From Deltaproteobacteria bacterium (GTDB lineage: Bacteria; Desulfobacterota; DSM-4660; Desulfatiglandales; Desulfatiglandaceae): a stretch of DNA of 12,104 nucleotides. Positions within the stretch are counted from its first letter, which is position 1; each line of letters begins with the position of its first letter. The stretch covers positions 1-12,104 of the forward strand of contig JABGPV010000159.1 in NCBI GenBank assembly GCA_018644785.1, given 5' to 3'. Positions 1-5,289 of the stretch are shown here, in pieces. The notes beneath the pieces are model-generated. The model saw only the letters and a program-made list of their open reading frames with translations. It did no database searches and was not told the DNA's origin. A program made the translations under genes and the position numbers.

Positions 1-378
1 GTTTTCCTCAAAAAGACGGAGCGAGTCGATGCTATGACTTTTCTTTATTTTATTGCACTAATGATTGTCAGTCTGATGGAACGCAATATCCGAAAAAATA
101 TGGCTGGGCAAGGGGTTGAAAAACTGCCCATTTTACCCAACGGCATGAATACCAAAAAACCAACCTGGAATAATCTCAACTATTTTTTTAAGAATGTTCA
201 TCTCAGCATGGTTGAAAAACAAGACCAAATCATTCAGACAGTTACAAAGGGTGTTACGCGATTACATGAAATCGTGCTGAAATTATTAGGTGTTCCGCCA
301 TCTGTGTACGCTGCAATCCAAGACCGATGGTGGCTTTTTAAGAATTTAGGTATACCTCAAAATCTTGGTTCCACATAA
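1..378 (+). CDS. IS1634/IS4-type transposase, C-terminal part (runs in from left edge)
   Basis: The frame is open from base 1 and reads VFLKKTERVDAMTFLYF..., so the ATG at 34 is internal and the gene starts outside the window. The 125 visible residues match what I know of the C-terminus of IS1634-like DDE transposases: a hydrophobic stretch followed by an LMERNIR segment (family form LIERELR), then a linker, then LLGVPPSVYAA near the end. The catalytic acidic residues lie upstream and cannot be judged, so it is unclear whether the element is active. The assignment rests on remembered family features, not on a search. The reading frame itself is unbroken up to its TAA. Confidence 0.75.
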   Translation, partial: VFLKKTERVDAMTFLYFIALMIVSLMERNIRKNMAGQGVEKLPILPNGMNTKKPTWNNLNYFFKNVHLSMVEKQDQIIQTVTKGVTRLHEIVLKLLGVPPSVYAAIQDRWWLFKNLGIPQNLGST

Positions 379-417
379 TTCGGAAACCTATGCTCTAATC
401 GTGCGAAATGTAAGTTT
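379..417 (+). mobile_element. Probable right end of the IS element
   Basis: The non-coding end of the element should follow within a few tens of bases of the transposase stop. The stretch after the stop contains GTGCGAAATGTAAGTTTGG, which resembles the terminal sequences I associate with IS1634-like elements. The matching left end is outside the window, so neither the inverted repeat nor a target duplication can be confirmed and the exact boundary is a guess. The 3' codons of the minus-strand gene at 388-534 fall in this stretch, which suggests the element inserted into that gene. Confidence 0.35.
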
Positions 418-534
418 GGAGGTTTTTCGGGCTAAATAATCAGTGATCAGACCACTGATAATCCCTACCATAATTTCCGCGCCAATGGAGGCAATGGGAG
501 AGGAAAGGGCCTTTACCGTTTTCTTTATTTTCAT
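388..534 (-). CDS. Small hydrophobic protein, 48 aa, 3' end probably replaced by the IS
   Basis: I do not recognise this protein. The start at 534 is chosen because AAGAGGAA lies 6 nt upstream of the ATG; an upstream in-frame ATG at 579 has no such site. The product begins with a short basic stretch (MKIKK), followed by a hydrophobic helix around residues 12-32 (SPIASIGAEIMVGIISGLI) and a basic tail, the layout of a single-pass or peripheral membrane peptide. The last 10 or so codons (LTFRTIRA) lie in what looks like the end of the neighbouring IS, so the native C-terminus was probably lost and a chance stop used. It lies 49 nt downstream of another small minus-strand gene and may be co-transcribed with it. 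Confidence 0.45.
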   Translation of the reverse strand: MKIKKTVKALSSPIASIGAEIMVGIISGLITDYLARKTSKLTFRTIRA

Positions 535-583
535 AATGATTTCCTCTTGCCGTAAGAAAAAACAGCGGTGATTTGCCAAAGGA

Positions 584-772
584 TTATCCTTTTGAATTAA
601 ATGCCCATTTCATCGGCCTATAAAAACGATAGTGCAACAAGGTTAAACCGGAAAAAGCGAGGGACGCTCCGATGTGAATCGGTTTGGACCCAGAAAAACC
701 GCTTGCCGCCATTCCGCCCATTGCGCCGATCAACGCGTATTCCACCCACTTCCTTTTCTGTTTTTTTCTCAT
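584..772 (-). CDS. Small predicted membrane protein, 62 aa
   Basis: This is a hypothetical protein with no family I can name. It starts with a very basic segment (MRKKQKRK), then two hydrophobic, glycine- and alanine-rich segments at about residues 11-27 and 33-47, and a basic, aromatic tail (HYRFYRPMKW). A positive start and tail around a hairpin of two helices would place both ends in the cytoplasm. GGAG lies 10 nt upstream of the ATG, a slightly long spacing. It precedes the 48-aa gene on the same strand. A longer overlapping minus-strand frame (618-869) and a plus-strand frame (684-890) cover the same DNA but have no comparable protein-like features. Confidence 0.5.
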   Translation of the reverse strand: MRKKQKRKWVEYALIGAMGGMAASGFSGSKPIHIGASLAFSGLTLLHYRFYRPMKWAFNSKG

Positions 773-852
773 TGTAAATGTTTCTCCGTTTCAAACAAAA
801 TTCAATCTTCTTAGGGAACTGGAAGAAAATAATATACGCATATCGTGCAGAG

Positions 853-933
853 CTTTTGTTCGTCATCAAGGCGTGATGGCAGGTGCATAGTGAGCTATGT
901 GCCTGTTATCACAACGTAGAAGACGGGCAAAAG
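853..933 (+). repeat. 81-nt imperfect palindrome (REP- or MITE-like hairpin)
   Basis: An inner stem pairs 873-890 with 895-912 around a TGAG loop, 18 pairs without a gap if four G-T wobbles are allowed (878-907, 879-906, 884-901, 885-900). An outer stem pairs 853-864 with 922-933, 12 pairs with two more wobbles (859-927, 860-926). The arms are separated by an internal loop of 8 and 9 nt. All six wobble positions become A-C mismatches on the minus strand, so the full fold exists only in + strand RNA or single-stranded DNA. No T-run follows, so it is not a standard terminator. It sits between two small minus-strand genes. The form resembles extragenic palindromes mobilised by REP-associated transposases, but no such gene is in view. 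Confidence 0.6.
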
Positions 934-952
934 GGCAAACAGGATGCGTAGA

Positions 953-1171
953 TTATTTTTTGGAAGTTCCCTTACCTGTATCAATCGCTTCTCTTAAAAC
1001 ATCGGATAAAGTCAGAAGCGATTAAAGATAGCTCTTCGACTTTCGATTAACCCATAGTTTTCCAAGAAAATAAATAGTTCGGTAAAATTTATCAAATCCA
1101 TTGTCAATTACAGAAATATTATTCGCTGTTTCGAGAATCGCTGTTTCATTTTTGTATTTTGAACGTGTCAT
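953..1171 (-). pseudogene. Small gene of 72 codons interrupted by one in-frame TAA
   Basis: The start at 1171 has a strong ribosome site, AAAGGAG, 6 nt upstream. The frame reads MTRSKYKNETAILETANN... for 49 residues and stops at TAA (1022-1024). The same frame continues for 22 codons after it (SLLTLSDVLREAIDTG...) to a TAA at 953-955, and this tail looks like genuine protein, with an amphipathic LSDVLREAI helix. One C-to-T change of CAA would create the stop, so a full-length ancestor of about 72 residues is likely. A 49-aa product could still be made. I do not recognise the family. It is preceded by a plausible promoter and an operator-like site of the type found at the DtxR-family gene nearby. 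Confidence 0.5.
983..1023. repeat. Perfect 10-bp inverted repeat
   Basis: AATCGCTTCT at 983-992 is the exact reverse complement of AGAAGCGATT at 1014-1023, with 21 bases between. It straddles the in-frame TAA and the downstream codons of the broken small gene, so it may be coincidental to coding sequence. No T-run follows on either strand. Confidence 0.4.
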
Positions 1172-1210
1172 AAGTATCTCCTTTGCTACAGATGTTAAGC
1201 CGGCATTGTT

Positions 1211-1229
1211 AAGTTAGCCACGTCTAAGT
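1211..1229 (-). promoter_or_regulatory. Operator-like site of the DtxR-family type (third copy)
   Basis: AAGTTAGCCACGTCTAAGT has the core TTAG-N6-CTAA. It shares the AAGTTAG and CTAA blocks, at the same spacing, with the site in the leader of the DtxR-family gene (2290-2308). It lies directly downstream of the proposed -10 box of the broken small gene, a position where a bound repressor would block transcription. That the nearby repressor binds here is an inference from sequence likeness. Confidence 0.45.
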
Positions 1230-1258
1230 AAGACAGATTAGGCTTTCTCTCTTGTCAA
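1230..1258 (-). promoter_or_regulatory. Possible sigma-70 promoter of the broken small gene
   Basis: On the minus strand a perfect TTGACA (1253-1258) is followed after 17 nt by TGTCTT (1230-1235), a poor -10 match. The -35 box and spacing are good and the location, about 60 nt before the start codon, is suitable. The -10 assignment is weak. Confidence 0.35.
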
Positions 1259-1261
1259 GTG

Positions 1262-1515
1262 CTAATTCCATATGGCATTGTTTTTTTTCTGATTCAGCAA
1301 CCATGGCTGTTTCCCGTCAGCCCCTTCCCGATCCGCCACCACAACGTTGTTCCCGCCGTGGCTTTTCGCTTTGTATACGGCCTGATCCGCGGCTTCCATG
1401 ACTTGGTGAATATCTTCCTCAACATTCTTTCCGCGAATAAAAAGGCTGACGCCTTTACTCTGACAATCGTACCGGGCTGATCTACTGCCATCTGCCGCAT
1501 ATTTATTCTTCGCAT
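1262..1515 (-). pseudogene. Deletion scar: feoA start joined to the 3' end of a GGDEF gene
   Basis: The ATG at 1515 has GGGAGG 8 nt upstream. The first 20 or so residues, MRRINMRQMAVDQPGTIVRV, match the N-terminus of FeoA, the small SH3-like partner of the ferrous iron transporter FeoB, whose family opens with a similar 'L..L..GQ.G.IVRV' pattern. Around 1450-1460 the likeness stops. Protein-like sequence resumes in another minus-strand frame, from about 1459 to the TAG at 1262: GVSLFIRGKNVEEDIHQVME, then AADQAVYKAKSHGGN, the typical end of a GGDEF domain. The original feoA frame runs on only as nonsense to a stop at 1294. Neither part is functional: feoA lacks most of its barrel and the GGDEF part lacks the catalytic loop. 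Two operator-like sites lie in its promoter. Confidence 0.65.
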
Positions 1516-1553
1516 ATCTTAAACCTCCCGTTCAATGTTTTGCGCTTAGCGAT

Positions 1554-1572
1554 GTGTAAGCATCTCCTAACA
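1554..1572 (-). promoter_or_regulatory. Weaker operator-like site downstream of the feoA-remnant -10
   Basis: On the minus strand this reads TGTTAGGAGATGCTTACAC, with TTAG-N6-CTTA, one mismatch from the TTAG-N6-CTAA core. It starts right after a TATAAC -10-like box (1573-1578), while the stronger site at 1593-1611 overlaps the -35 position. A pair of sites bracketing the -10 would suit tight repression of the former feoA gene. Confidence 0.35.
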
Positions 1573-1578
1573 GTTATA
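1573..1578 (-). promoter_or_regulatory. Possible -10 box of the feoA remnant
   Basis: TATAAC on the minus strand, about 60 nt before the feoA-remnant ATG. No good -35 hexamer is seen 16-18 nt upstream; that position falls inside the operator-like site at 1593-1611. It would suit an activator-free, metal-repressed promoter, but the call is weak. Confidence 0.3.
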
Positions 1579-1592
1579 TCGCTTCGAAACCA

Positions 1593-1611
1593 TGTTAGAT
1601 GCTACTAATTC
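1593..1611 (-). promoter_or_regulatory. Operator-like site of the DtxR-family type in front of the feoA remnant
   Basis: On the + strand TGTTAGATGCTACTAATTC. The reverse complement of the repressor-leader site is TGTTAGGTGCTTCTAACTT, identical at 15 of 19 positions, and both have TTAG-N6-CTAA. It is placed over the -35 region of the proposed feoA-remnant promoter. A metal-responsive repressor acting at feo genes is well established for the DtxR family; that this particular site is used is inferred. Confidence 0.55.
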
Positions 1612-1618
1612 AAAGCCC

Positions 1619-1659
1619 AAAAAAAACAGCCATACCCCTACGGCAAAGCTGCCCGGCTG
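1619..1659 (-). terminator. Rho-independent terminator after the DtxR-family gene
   Basis: On the minus strand CAGCC (1655-1659) pairs with GGCTG (1627-1631), with a smaller inner stem (CGGGCA/TGCCG) in between, and a run of eight T follows directly. It lies 33 nt beyond the repressor stop codon and before the feoA-remnant promoter, so the two units are transcribed separately. Confidence 0.6.
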
Positions 1660-1691
1660 ATAATTCAGCGCCATGTTCAACACCATCGATC

Positions 1692-2273
1692 CTATGAGGG
1701 CTTTTGAAAATCCTCCTCCTGAAAAGAACCGTCCTGCTTCAGGGATGTCAACCGTTCCACGAACTCGCAGGAGAATTGTTCCGCTTGTTTAACGCACTTC
1801 TCCGAACTCCACGGCTCGCGTCGAAATTCTTCGAAACGTACCAGCCAGTTCTCACCGACCCGGGGGCAAGCCTGAATAAACGCCATAAAGTCCGTCATGC
1901 TGTCGAGGGTTTCAGCGCTGAGGACATGTTCCATCATACAGGCCTCTCCATCGGCGATATTCAAATCAATATTCAAGATATCGATCAAAAACCTTCGCAG
2001 AATCCTGTGCCTTCGGTCCATCTCACTCCCTACTTCAGCGCCCTTACCGGTCAGTTCCACATACTCGTACTTCTCGTAGTGAACAAGCCCCCGCTTGCTC
2101 AAATTCTTGAGCATGCTGGTCACCGAGGGCATTTTGACCTCCAGCCGTTTGGCGATATCCTTAACCCTGATCACTTTTTTTTCTTTATCCAGTTCGAAAA
2201 TTGCTTCCAGATAATCTTCCATGACAGAGGTCAGGGGCTTTTCCGTCGATATGTTTGTCTTTGCCTTATCCAT
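1692..2273 (-). CDS. DtxR/MntR-family metal-dependent transcriptional repressor
   Basis: A 193-residue cytoplasmic repressor expected to bind DNA when loaded with Fe(II) or Mn(II). Residues about 13-80 are the winged helix-turn-helix (IRVKDIAKRLEVKMPSVTSM, then YEYVELTGKG as the wing). Residues about 85-150 are the dimerisation domain with the motif ACMMEH (C112, E115, H116), equivalent to C102/E105/H106 of DtxR. There is no C-terminal SH3-like domain. The ligand expected from helix 1 is Asp20 (MEDYL), as in MntR, where DtxR has Met10, so the set is mixed. Ancillary-site positions seem lost (Arg93 and Asp108 where DtxR has E83 and H98). The start at 2273 is preferred: AAGGTG lies 6 nt upstream, whereas the upstream ATG at 2324 overlaps the promoter -10 box. 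It is probably autoregulated through the site at 2290-2308. Metal specificity cannot be settled from sequence. Confidence 0.85.
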   Translation of the reverse strand: MDKAKTNISTEKPLTSVMEDYLEAIFELDKEKKVIRVKDIAKRLEVKMPSVTSMLKNLSKRGLVHYEKYEYVELTGKGAEVGSEMDRRHRILRRFLIDILNIDLNIADGEACMMEHVLSAETLDSMTDFMAFIQACPRVGENWLVRFEEFRREPWSSEKCVKQAEQFSCEFVERLTSLKQDGSFQEEDFQKPS

Positions 2274-2289
2274 GGGGAACACCTTAATT

Positions 2290-2308
2290 AAGTTAGAAGC
2301 ACCTAACA
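2290..2308 (-). promoter_or_regulatory. Operator-like site in the leader of the DtxR-family gene
   Basis: AAGTTAGAAGCACCTAACA carries perfect inverted arms GTTAG/CTAAC separated by six bases. It lies just downstream of the proposed transcription start and 17 nt before the chosen start codon, a typical autoregulatory position. It is the best of a set of four similar sites between 1211 and 2308. Confidence 0.6.
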
Positions 2309-2320
2309 GATTTTGAGAAC

Positions 2321-2349
2321 TCATAACATTCGAAAGAACTTGGTGTCAA
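2321..2349 (-). promoter_or_regulatory. Sigma-70 promoter of the DtxR-family gene
   Basis: On the minus strand TTGACA (2344-2349, perfect) is followed after exactly 17 nt by TTATGA (2321-2326). The start point would fall near 2313, just before the operator-like site. The -10 box overlaps the upstream ATG at 2324, which argues that translation starts at 2273. Confidence 0.65.
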
Positions 2350-2444
2350 GCTTTTTTCGAATAATTAAAATACGGAATTGCCTTGGTCAGATGTTGGAAA
2401 AATCAACCCACCATCGCCGGACCCGCAGCCATGATATGGATTTT

Positions 2445-2567
2445 TCATGGTAACCGGCCCGATCGACAGGCAAATTGGATGAGATCATTCAGTTTCTGTG
2501 TGGAAGCCTCTGTTTTCGTTACCGCCACATCCGGTGTTTTCTGATTAAGCTGAGCGTTATTATCCAT
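2445..2567 (-). CDS. Possible 40-aa small protein, or remnant of a longer gene
   Basis: On the minus strand an ATG at 2567 follows AAAGG by 8 nt and opens 40 codons (MDNNAQLNQKTPDVAVTKTE..., then KLNDLIQFACRSGRLP) to a TGA at 2445. The same frame continues for 13 more codons (KIHIMAAGPAMVG) to a TGA at 2403, and that tail also looks protein-like. It could be a real small protein or a gene broken by a TGG-to-TGA change. No family recognised. It lies upstream of the DtxR-family gene on the same strand but before that gene's own promoter. Apart from this frame and the promoters, I see nothing in 2350-2691. Confidence 0.3.
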   Translation of the reverse strand: MDNNAQLNQKTPDVAVTKTEASTQKLNDLIQFACRSGRLP

Positions 2568-2629
2568 TTACAAAACCTTTCCGAAAACCGATAATCCAAG
2601 GTGAGCGTCAAAGAGGATTGTGATGCTGC

Positions 2630-2657
2630 TTGAGGTTTCACTTTAATACGTTCTAAT
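2630..2657 (+). promoter_or_regulatory. Weak candidate promoter for the hydrolase-sdhAB gene run
   Basis: TTGAGG (2630-2635) and TCTAAT (2652-2657) with 16 nt between, ending 34 nt before the hydrolase ATG. Each box has a mismatch or two to the sigma-70 consensus. It is the best match I found in front of the co-directional run. Confidence 0.25.
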
Positions 2658-2691
2658 CAAAGATCAAATCTCAGAAAATGGAGAAGGCGAT

Positions 2692-3531
2692 ATGAAGCAT
2701 GAAGAAGGGTTTTTGAACGAAAACAGTGATGAACATATCTACTATCAATGCTGGCTTCCCGAAGGTGATTTGAAAGCGGTGCTGCTGGTGGTTCACGGAC
2801 TTGCCGAACACTGTGGTCGTTACATGAATGTGGTCGATCGGTTTGTCCCTTTGGGTTACGGGATATACGCATTTGATTTCCCGGGTCACGGGAAATCCCA
2901 TGGCAAAAGAGTGTACGTGAACCGCTTTGAAGATTACACCCGAACCCTGTCCACTTTCCTTGAAAAAGTTCGAACCCTGCACCCTGAAGCGCCCCTCTTC
3001 CTGGTGGGACACAGCATGGGAAGTTTGGTGAGCGCCGTTTTCCTGACCCACCGTCAGAAAGATTTTGCAGGAGCAGTCCTTTCCGGCGCAGGGGCCGTCA
3101 AAGTGCCGGACAGCATTTCATCGGCCACCATACTGGCCGGAAAAGTGTTTTCGGTGGTAATGCCAAAAATCGGACTGATCGGCCTGGATGCGAACGGGGT
3201 GAGCCGTGATCCATCAGTCGTAAGGGCTTATGTGGAAGACCCCCTTGTCTACACTGGAAAGACAACGGCCCGACTGGCGGCGGAGATCCTCAAAGCCATG
3301 CAGCGTATTCCCCAGGAGGCGGCTCGGATTACCCTGCCGATTCTGCTGCTCCAGGGTGGCGCTGACAAGCTGGTGGACCCGGCGGGGGCGCAGATGCTTT
3401 TCGAAACGGTTCAGTCGCCTGACAAAACCCTTAAAATGTATGACGGGTTGTATCACGAGATATTCAACGAACCGGAACGGGATCAGGTCCTGGGCCATAT
3501 GGAACAATGGCTGGAAAACCATATGCATTAA
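2692..3531 (+). CDS. Alpha/beta hydrolase, monoacylglycerol lipase / lysophospholipase type
   Basis: A 279-residue soluble serine hydrolase of the Hydrolase_4 (monoacylglycerol lipase-like) group, the usual length for the family. The sequence shows the oxyanion-side motif HGLAEH (35-40), the nucleophile elbow GHSMGS with Ser108, an acid loop GGADKLVDP with Asp225 as the likely acid, and His255 in YHEIFNE. A cap region spans about residues 135-205. There is no signal peptide, so it should act in the cytoplasm on monoacylglycerol, lysolipid or another ester; the substrate cannot be told. GGAG lies 8 nt before the ATG. The sdhA start codon is 11 nt downstream and its ribosome site overlaps this stop codon, pointing to coupled translation. 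A link of lipid breakdown to succinate oxidation is possible but is only inferred from position. Confidence 0.88.
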   Translation: MKHEEGFLNENSDEHIYYQCWLPEGDLKAVLLVVHGLAEHCGRYMNVVDRFVPLGYGIYAFDFPGHGKSHGKRVYVNRFEDYTRTLSTFLEKVRTLHPEAPLFLVGHSMGSLVSAVFLTHRQKDFAGAVLSGAGAVKVPDSISSATILAGKVFSVVMPKIGLIGLDANGVSRDPSVVRAYVEDPLVYTGKTTARLAAEILKAMQRIPQEAARITLPILLLQGGADKLVDPAGAQMLFETVQSPDKTLKMYDGLYHEIFNEPERDQVLGHMEQWLENHMH

Positions 3532-3537
3532 AGGAGG
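3531..3537 (+). promoter_or_regulatory. Ribosome binding site that sets the sdhA start
   Basis: AAGGAGG is followed after 5 nt by TTG at 3543. The upstream in-frame ATG at 3507 lies inside the hydrolase gene, has no such site and would add 12 residues unlike the family start. Confidence 0.7.
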
Positions 3538-3542
3538 TTCCT

Positions 3543-5279
3543 TTGAAACACACATTTGACGCCATCATTGTAGGCTCGGGCGGCTCCGGTCTCTACGCAG
3601 CACTCGAAGTGAGCGGCCAGGCAAAAACCGCTGTCCTTTCCAAAGTGTACCCGGTCCGCAGCCACACGGGGGCAGCCCAGGGGGGCATCAGTGCGGCGCT
3701 TGGCAACGTGGAAGAAGACGAACCCCGATGGCACGCTTTTGACACGGTCAAGGGGGGTGATTACCTGGTGGACCAGCAGGCGGCCATGCTCATGGCCGAA
3801 GAAGCGGTGCAGGCGGTCTATGATCTTGAAAACCGGGGGCTCCCCTTCAACCGCACCCCGGACGGTCGCATCGATCAACGCCGGTTCGGGGGACACACCC
3901 GTAATTTCGGTGAGGCGCCCGTGCGCAGGGCCTGTTATGCGGCCGACCGCACCGGACACATGATCCTGCAAACTCTGTATCAGCAATGCATCAAGAACGG
4001 GGTCTCTTTTTATGACGAGTACCAGGTTCTGGACCTGGTGTTGAATGGCAAGCAATGCGCCGGTGTGGTGGCCCTTGAAGTGTCAACCGGAGAAATTCAT
4101 ATCTTTGGGGCCAAAACCGTACTGTTTGCCACGGGTGGGTTCGGCCGCATGTTCAAAATCACCTCCAATGCCTACGCCAACACGGGGGACGGCCCGGCTA
4201 TCTGCGCCCGGCGGGGCATTCCCCTTCAGGACATGGAGTTTTTCCAGTTTCACCCCACCGGCATCAAAGGTTTGGGGATCCTCATCTCAGAAGCGGTCCG
4301 CGGTGAAGGGGGCATCTTAAGGAACAACCAGGAAGAGCAGTTCATGGCCCGGTACGCTCCAACACTCCTGGACCTGGCGCCCCGTGACATGGTGTCCCGG
4401 GCCATCATGACGGAAATCAGGGCCGGCGCAGGCATTCGCGGGGACCGCAAAATCGACGACTACGTGCACCTGGATGCCACACATCTGGGAAAAGAAACCC
4501 TTCAAAGCAAACTGCCGGACATTACCGATTTCTGTCAGACGTACCTGGGGATCGATCCCGCGGAAAGCGCCATCCCTGTTCTGCCCACGGCCCATTATGG
4601 CATGGGCGGCATTCCCACGGACGTTCACGGCAGGGTCGTGGCTGACAACCAAGGCACACGGATAGAAGGACTTTATGCGGTCGGCGAATGCGCGTGCGTA
4701 TCCGTTCACGGTGCCAATCGCCTGGGCACCAACAGCCTGCTGGACCTGGTGGTCTTCGGACGGCGGGCGGGTCAGCACATGGCCGACTACGTAGGCCATG
4801 CGGACCCGGCGCCTGTTCCGGCCGATGCGGCTGATTTTGCTCAAAAGTGGATCAGCCGCCTGACGGAAAAGAAGGAAGGCCCCCATGGGGGCCGCATCCT
4901 GGATGAGATGCAAACCACCATGATGGAAAACATTGGCATCTACCGCAATGAAACAGATATGGCACGGTCCGTTAAAGAGATTGAAGACCTTCGGGACCAA
5001 TACAGGTTGGTGCGGGCCCAGGACCGGGGCAGTTCTTTCAACACGGATCTACTGGAACTCATCGAACTGGGGAACCTGCTGGACTTGTCATGGGTCACGG
5101 CAATTTCAGCCCTCAACCGTCAGGAAAGCCGGGGGGCTCATTCAAGAGAAGATTATCCGGATCGCGATGATCCCAACTGGCTGAAGCATACCCTGGCTTT
5201 TTTAGAAAAAGGAGCTGTAAGACTCGCTTACAAGGATGTGGATGTTTCCATCTGGACCCCAAAACCCCGCCAATATTGA
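3543..5279 (+). CDS. sdhA: Succinate dehydrogenase flavoprotein subunit (E. coli-type SdhA)
   Basis: This 578-residue subunit oxidises succinate to fumarate on FAD and passes electrons to SdhB. The TTG start gives [16 protein letters not shown], with the FAD-binding GxGxxG at residues 11-16. [10 protein letters not shown] holds His41, the position of the covalent FAD link. Active-site landmarks are HPTG (His237), Arg281 in APRDMVSR, His351 in HYGMGG and Arg393 in [10 protein letters not shown]. The C-terminus has [15 protein letters not shown], as in E. coli-type SdhA, and the length is normal, so it looks intact. It could instead work as a fumarate reductase, but the sequence around the FAD histidine and the end are closer to SdhA than to FrdA as I remember them. 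sdhB starts 10 nt downstream. No sdhC or sdhD membrane anchor precedes it; a hydrolase gene stands there. Confidence 0.93.
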   Translation: MKHTFDAIIVGSGGSGLYAALEVSGQAKTAVLSKVYPVRSHTGAAQGGISAALGNVEEDEPRWHAFDTVKGGDYLVDQQAAMLMAEEAVQAVYDLENRGLPFNRTPDGRIDQRRFGGHTRNFGEAPVRRACYAADRTGHMILQTLYQQCIKNGVSFYDEYQVLDLVLNGKQCAGVVALEVSTGEIHIFGAKTVLFATGGFGRMFKITSNAYANTGDGPAICARRGIPLQDMEFFQFHPTGIKGLGILISEAVRGEGGILRNNQEEQFMARYAPTLLDLAPRDMVSRAIMTEIRAGAGIRGDRKIDDYVHLDATHLGKETLQSKLPDITDFCQTYLGIDPAESAIPVLPTAHYGMGGIPTDVHGRVVADNQGTRIEGLYAVGECACVSVHGANRLGTNSLLDLVVFGRRAGQHMADYVGHADPAPVPADAADFAQKWISRLTEKKEGPHGGRILDEMQTTMMENIGIYRNETDMARSVKEIEDLRDQYRLVRAQDRGSSFNTDLLELIELGNLLDLSWVTAISALNRQESRGAHSREDYPDRDDPNWLKHTLAFLEKGAVRLAYKDVDVSIWTPKPRQY

Positions 5280-5289
5280 GGAAAATTTT

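Noticed and set aside
439..459. 7-bp inverted repeat ATCAGTG/CACTGAT
   Set aside because: Short, inside the reading frame of the 48-residue protein, with no T-run; likely chance.
618..890. Overlapping frames on both strands near the small membrane protein gene
   Set aside because: They overlap the better-supported 62-residue gene and part of the palindrome, and their products show low-complexity or random composition.
853..933. Palindrome as an integron attC site or a retron RNA
   Set aside because: The conserved attC end boxes are not seen, and there is no integrase or reverse transcriptase gene in the window.
1294..1515. 73-residue frame as a real, intact gene
   Set aside because: Only its first 20 or so residues look like a protein family (FeoA); the rest is the wrong frame of a GGDEF end.
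1704..2291. 195-codon plus-strand open frame
   Set aside because: It is antisense to the DtxR-family gene, which has a clear family match, promoter and terminator; the plus-strand product has no recognisable domain.
2445..2447. TGA as a selenocysteine codon
   Set aside because: No redox motif surrounds it and I could not identify a convincing SECIS hairpin; a plain stop or broken Trp codon is simpler.
4317..5000. 227-codon minus-strand open frame
   Set aside because: It is antisense to sdhA, whose motifs continue without a break through this stretch.
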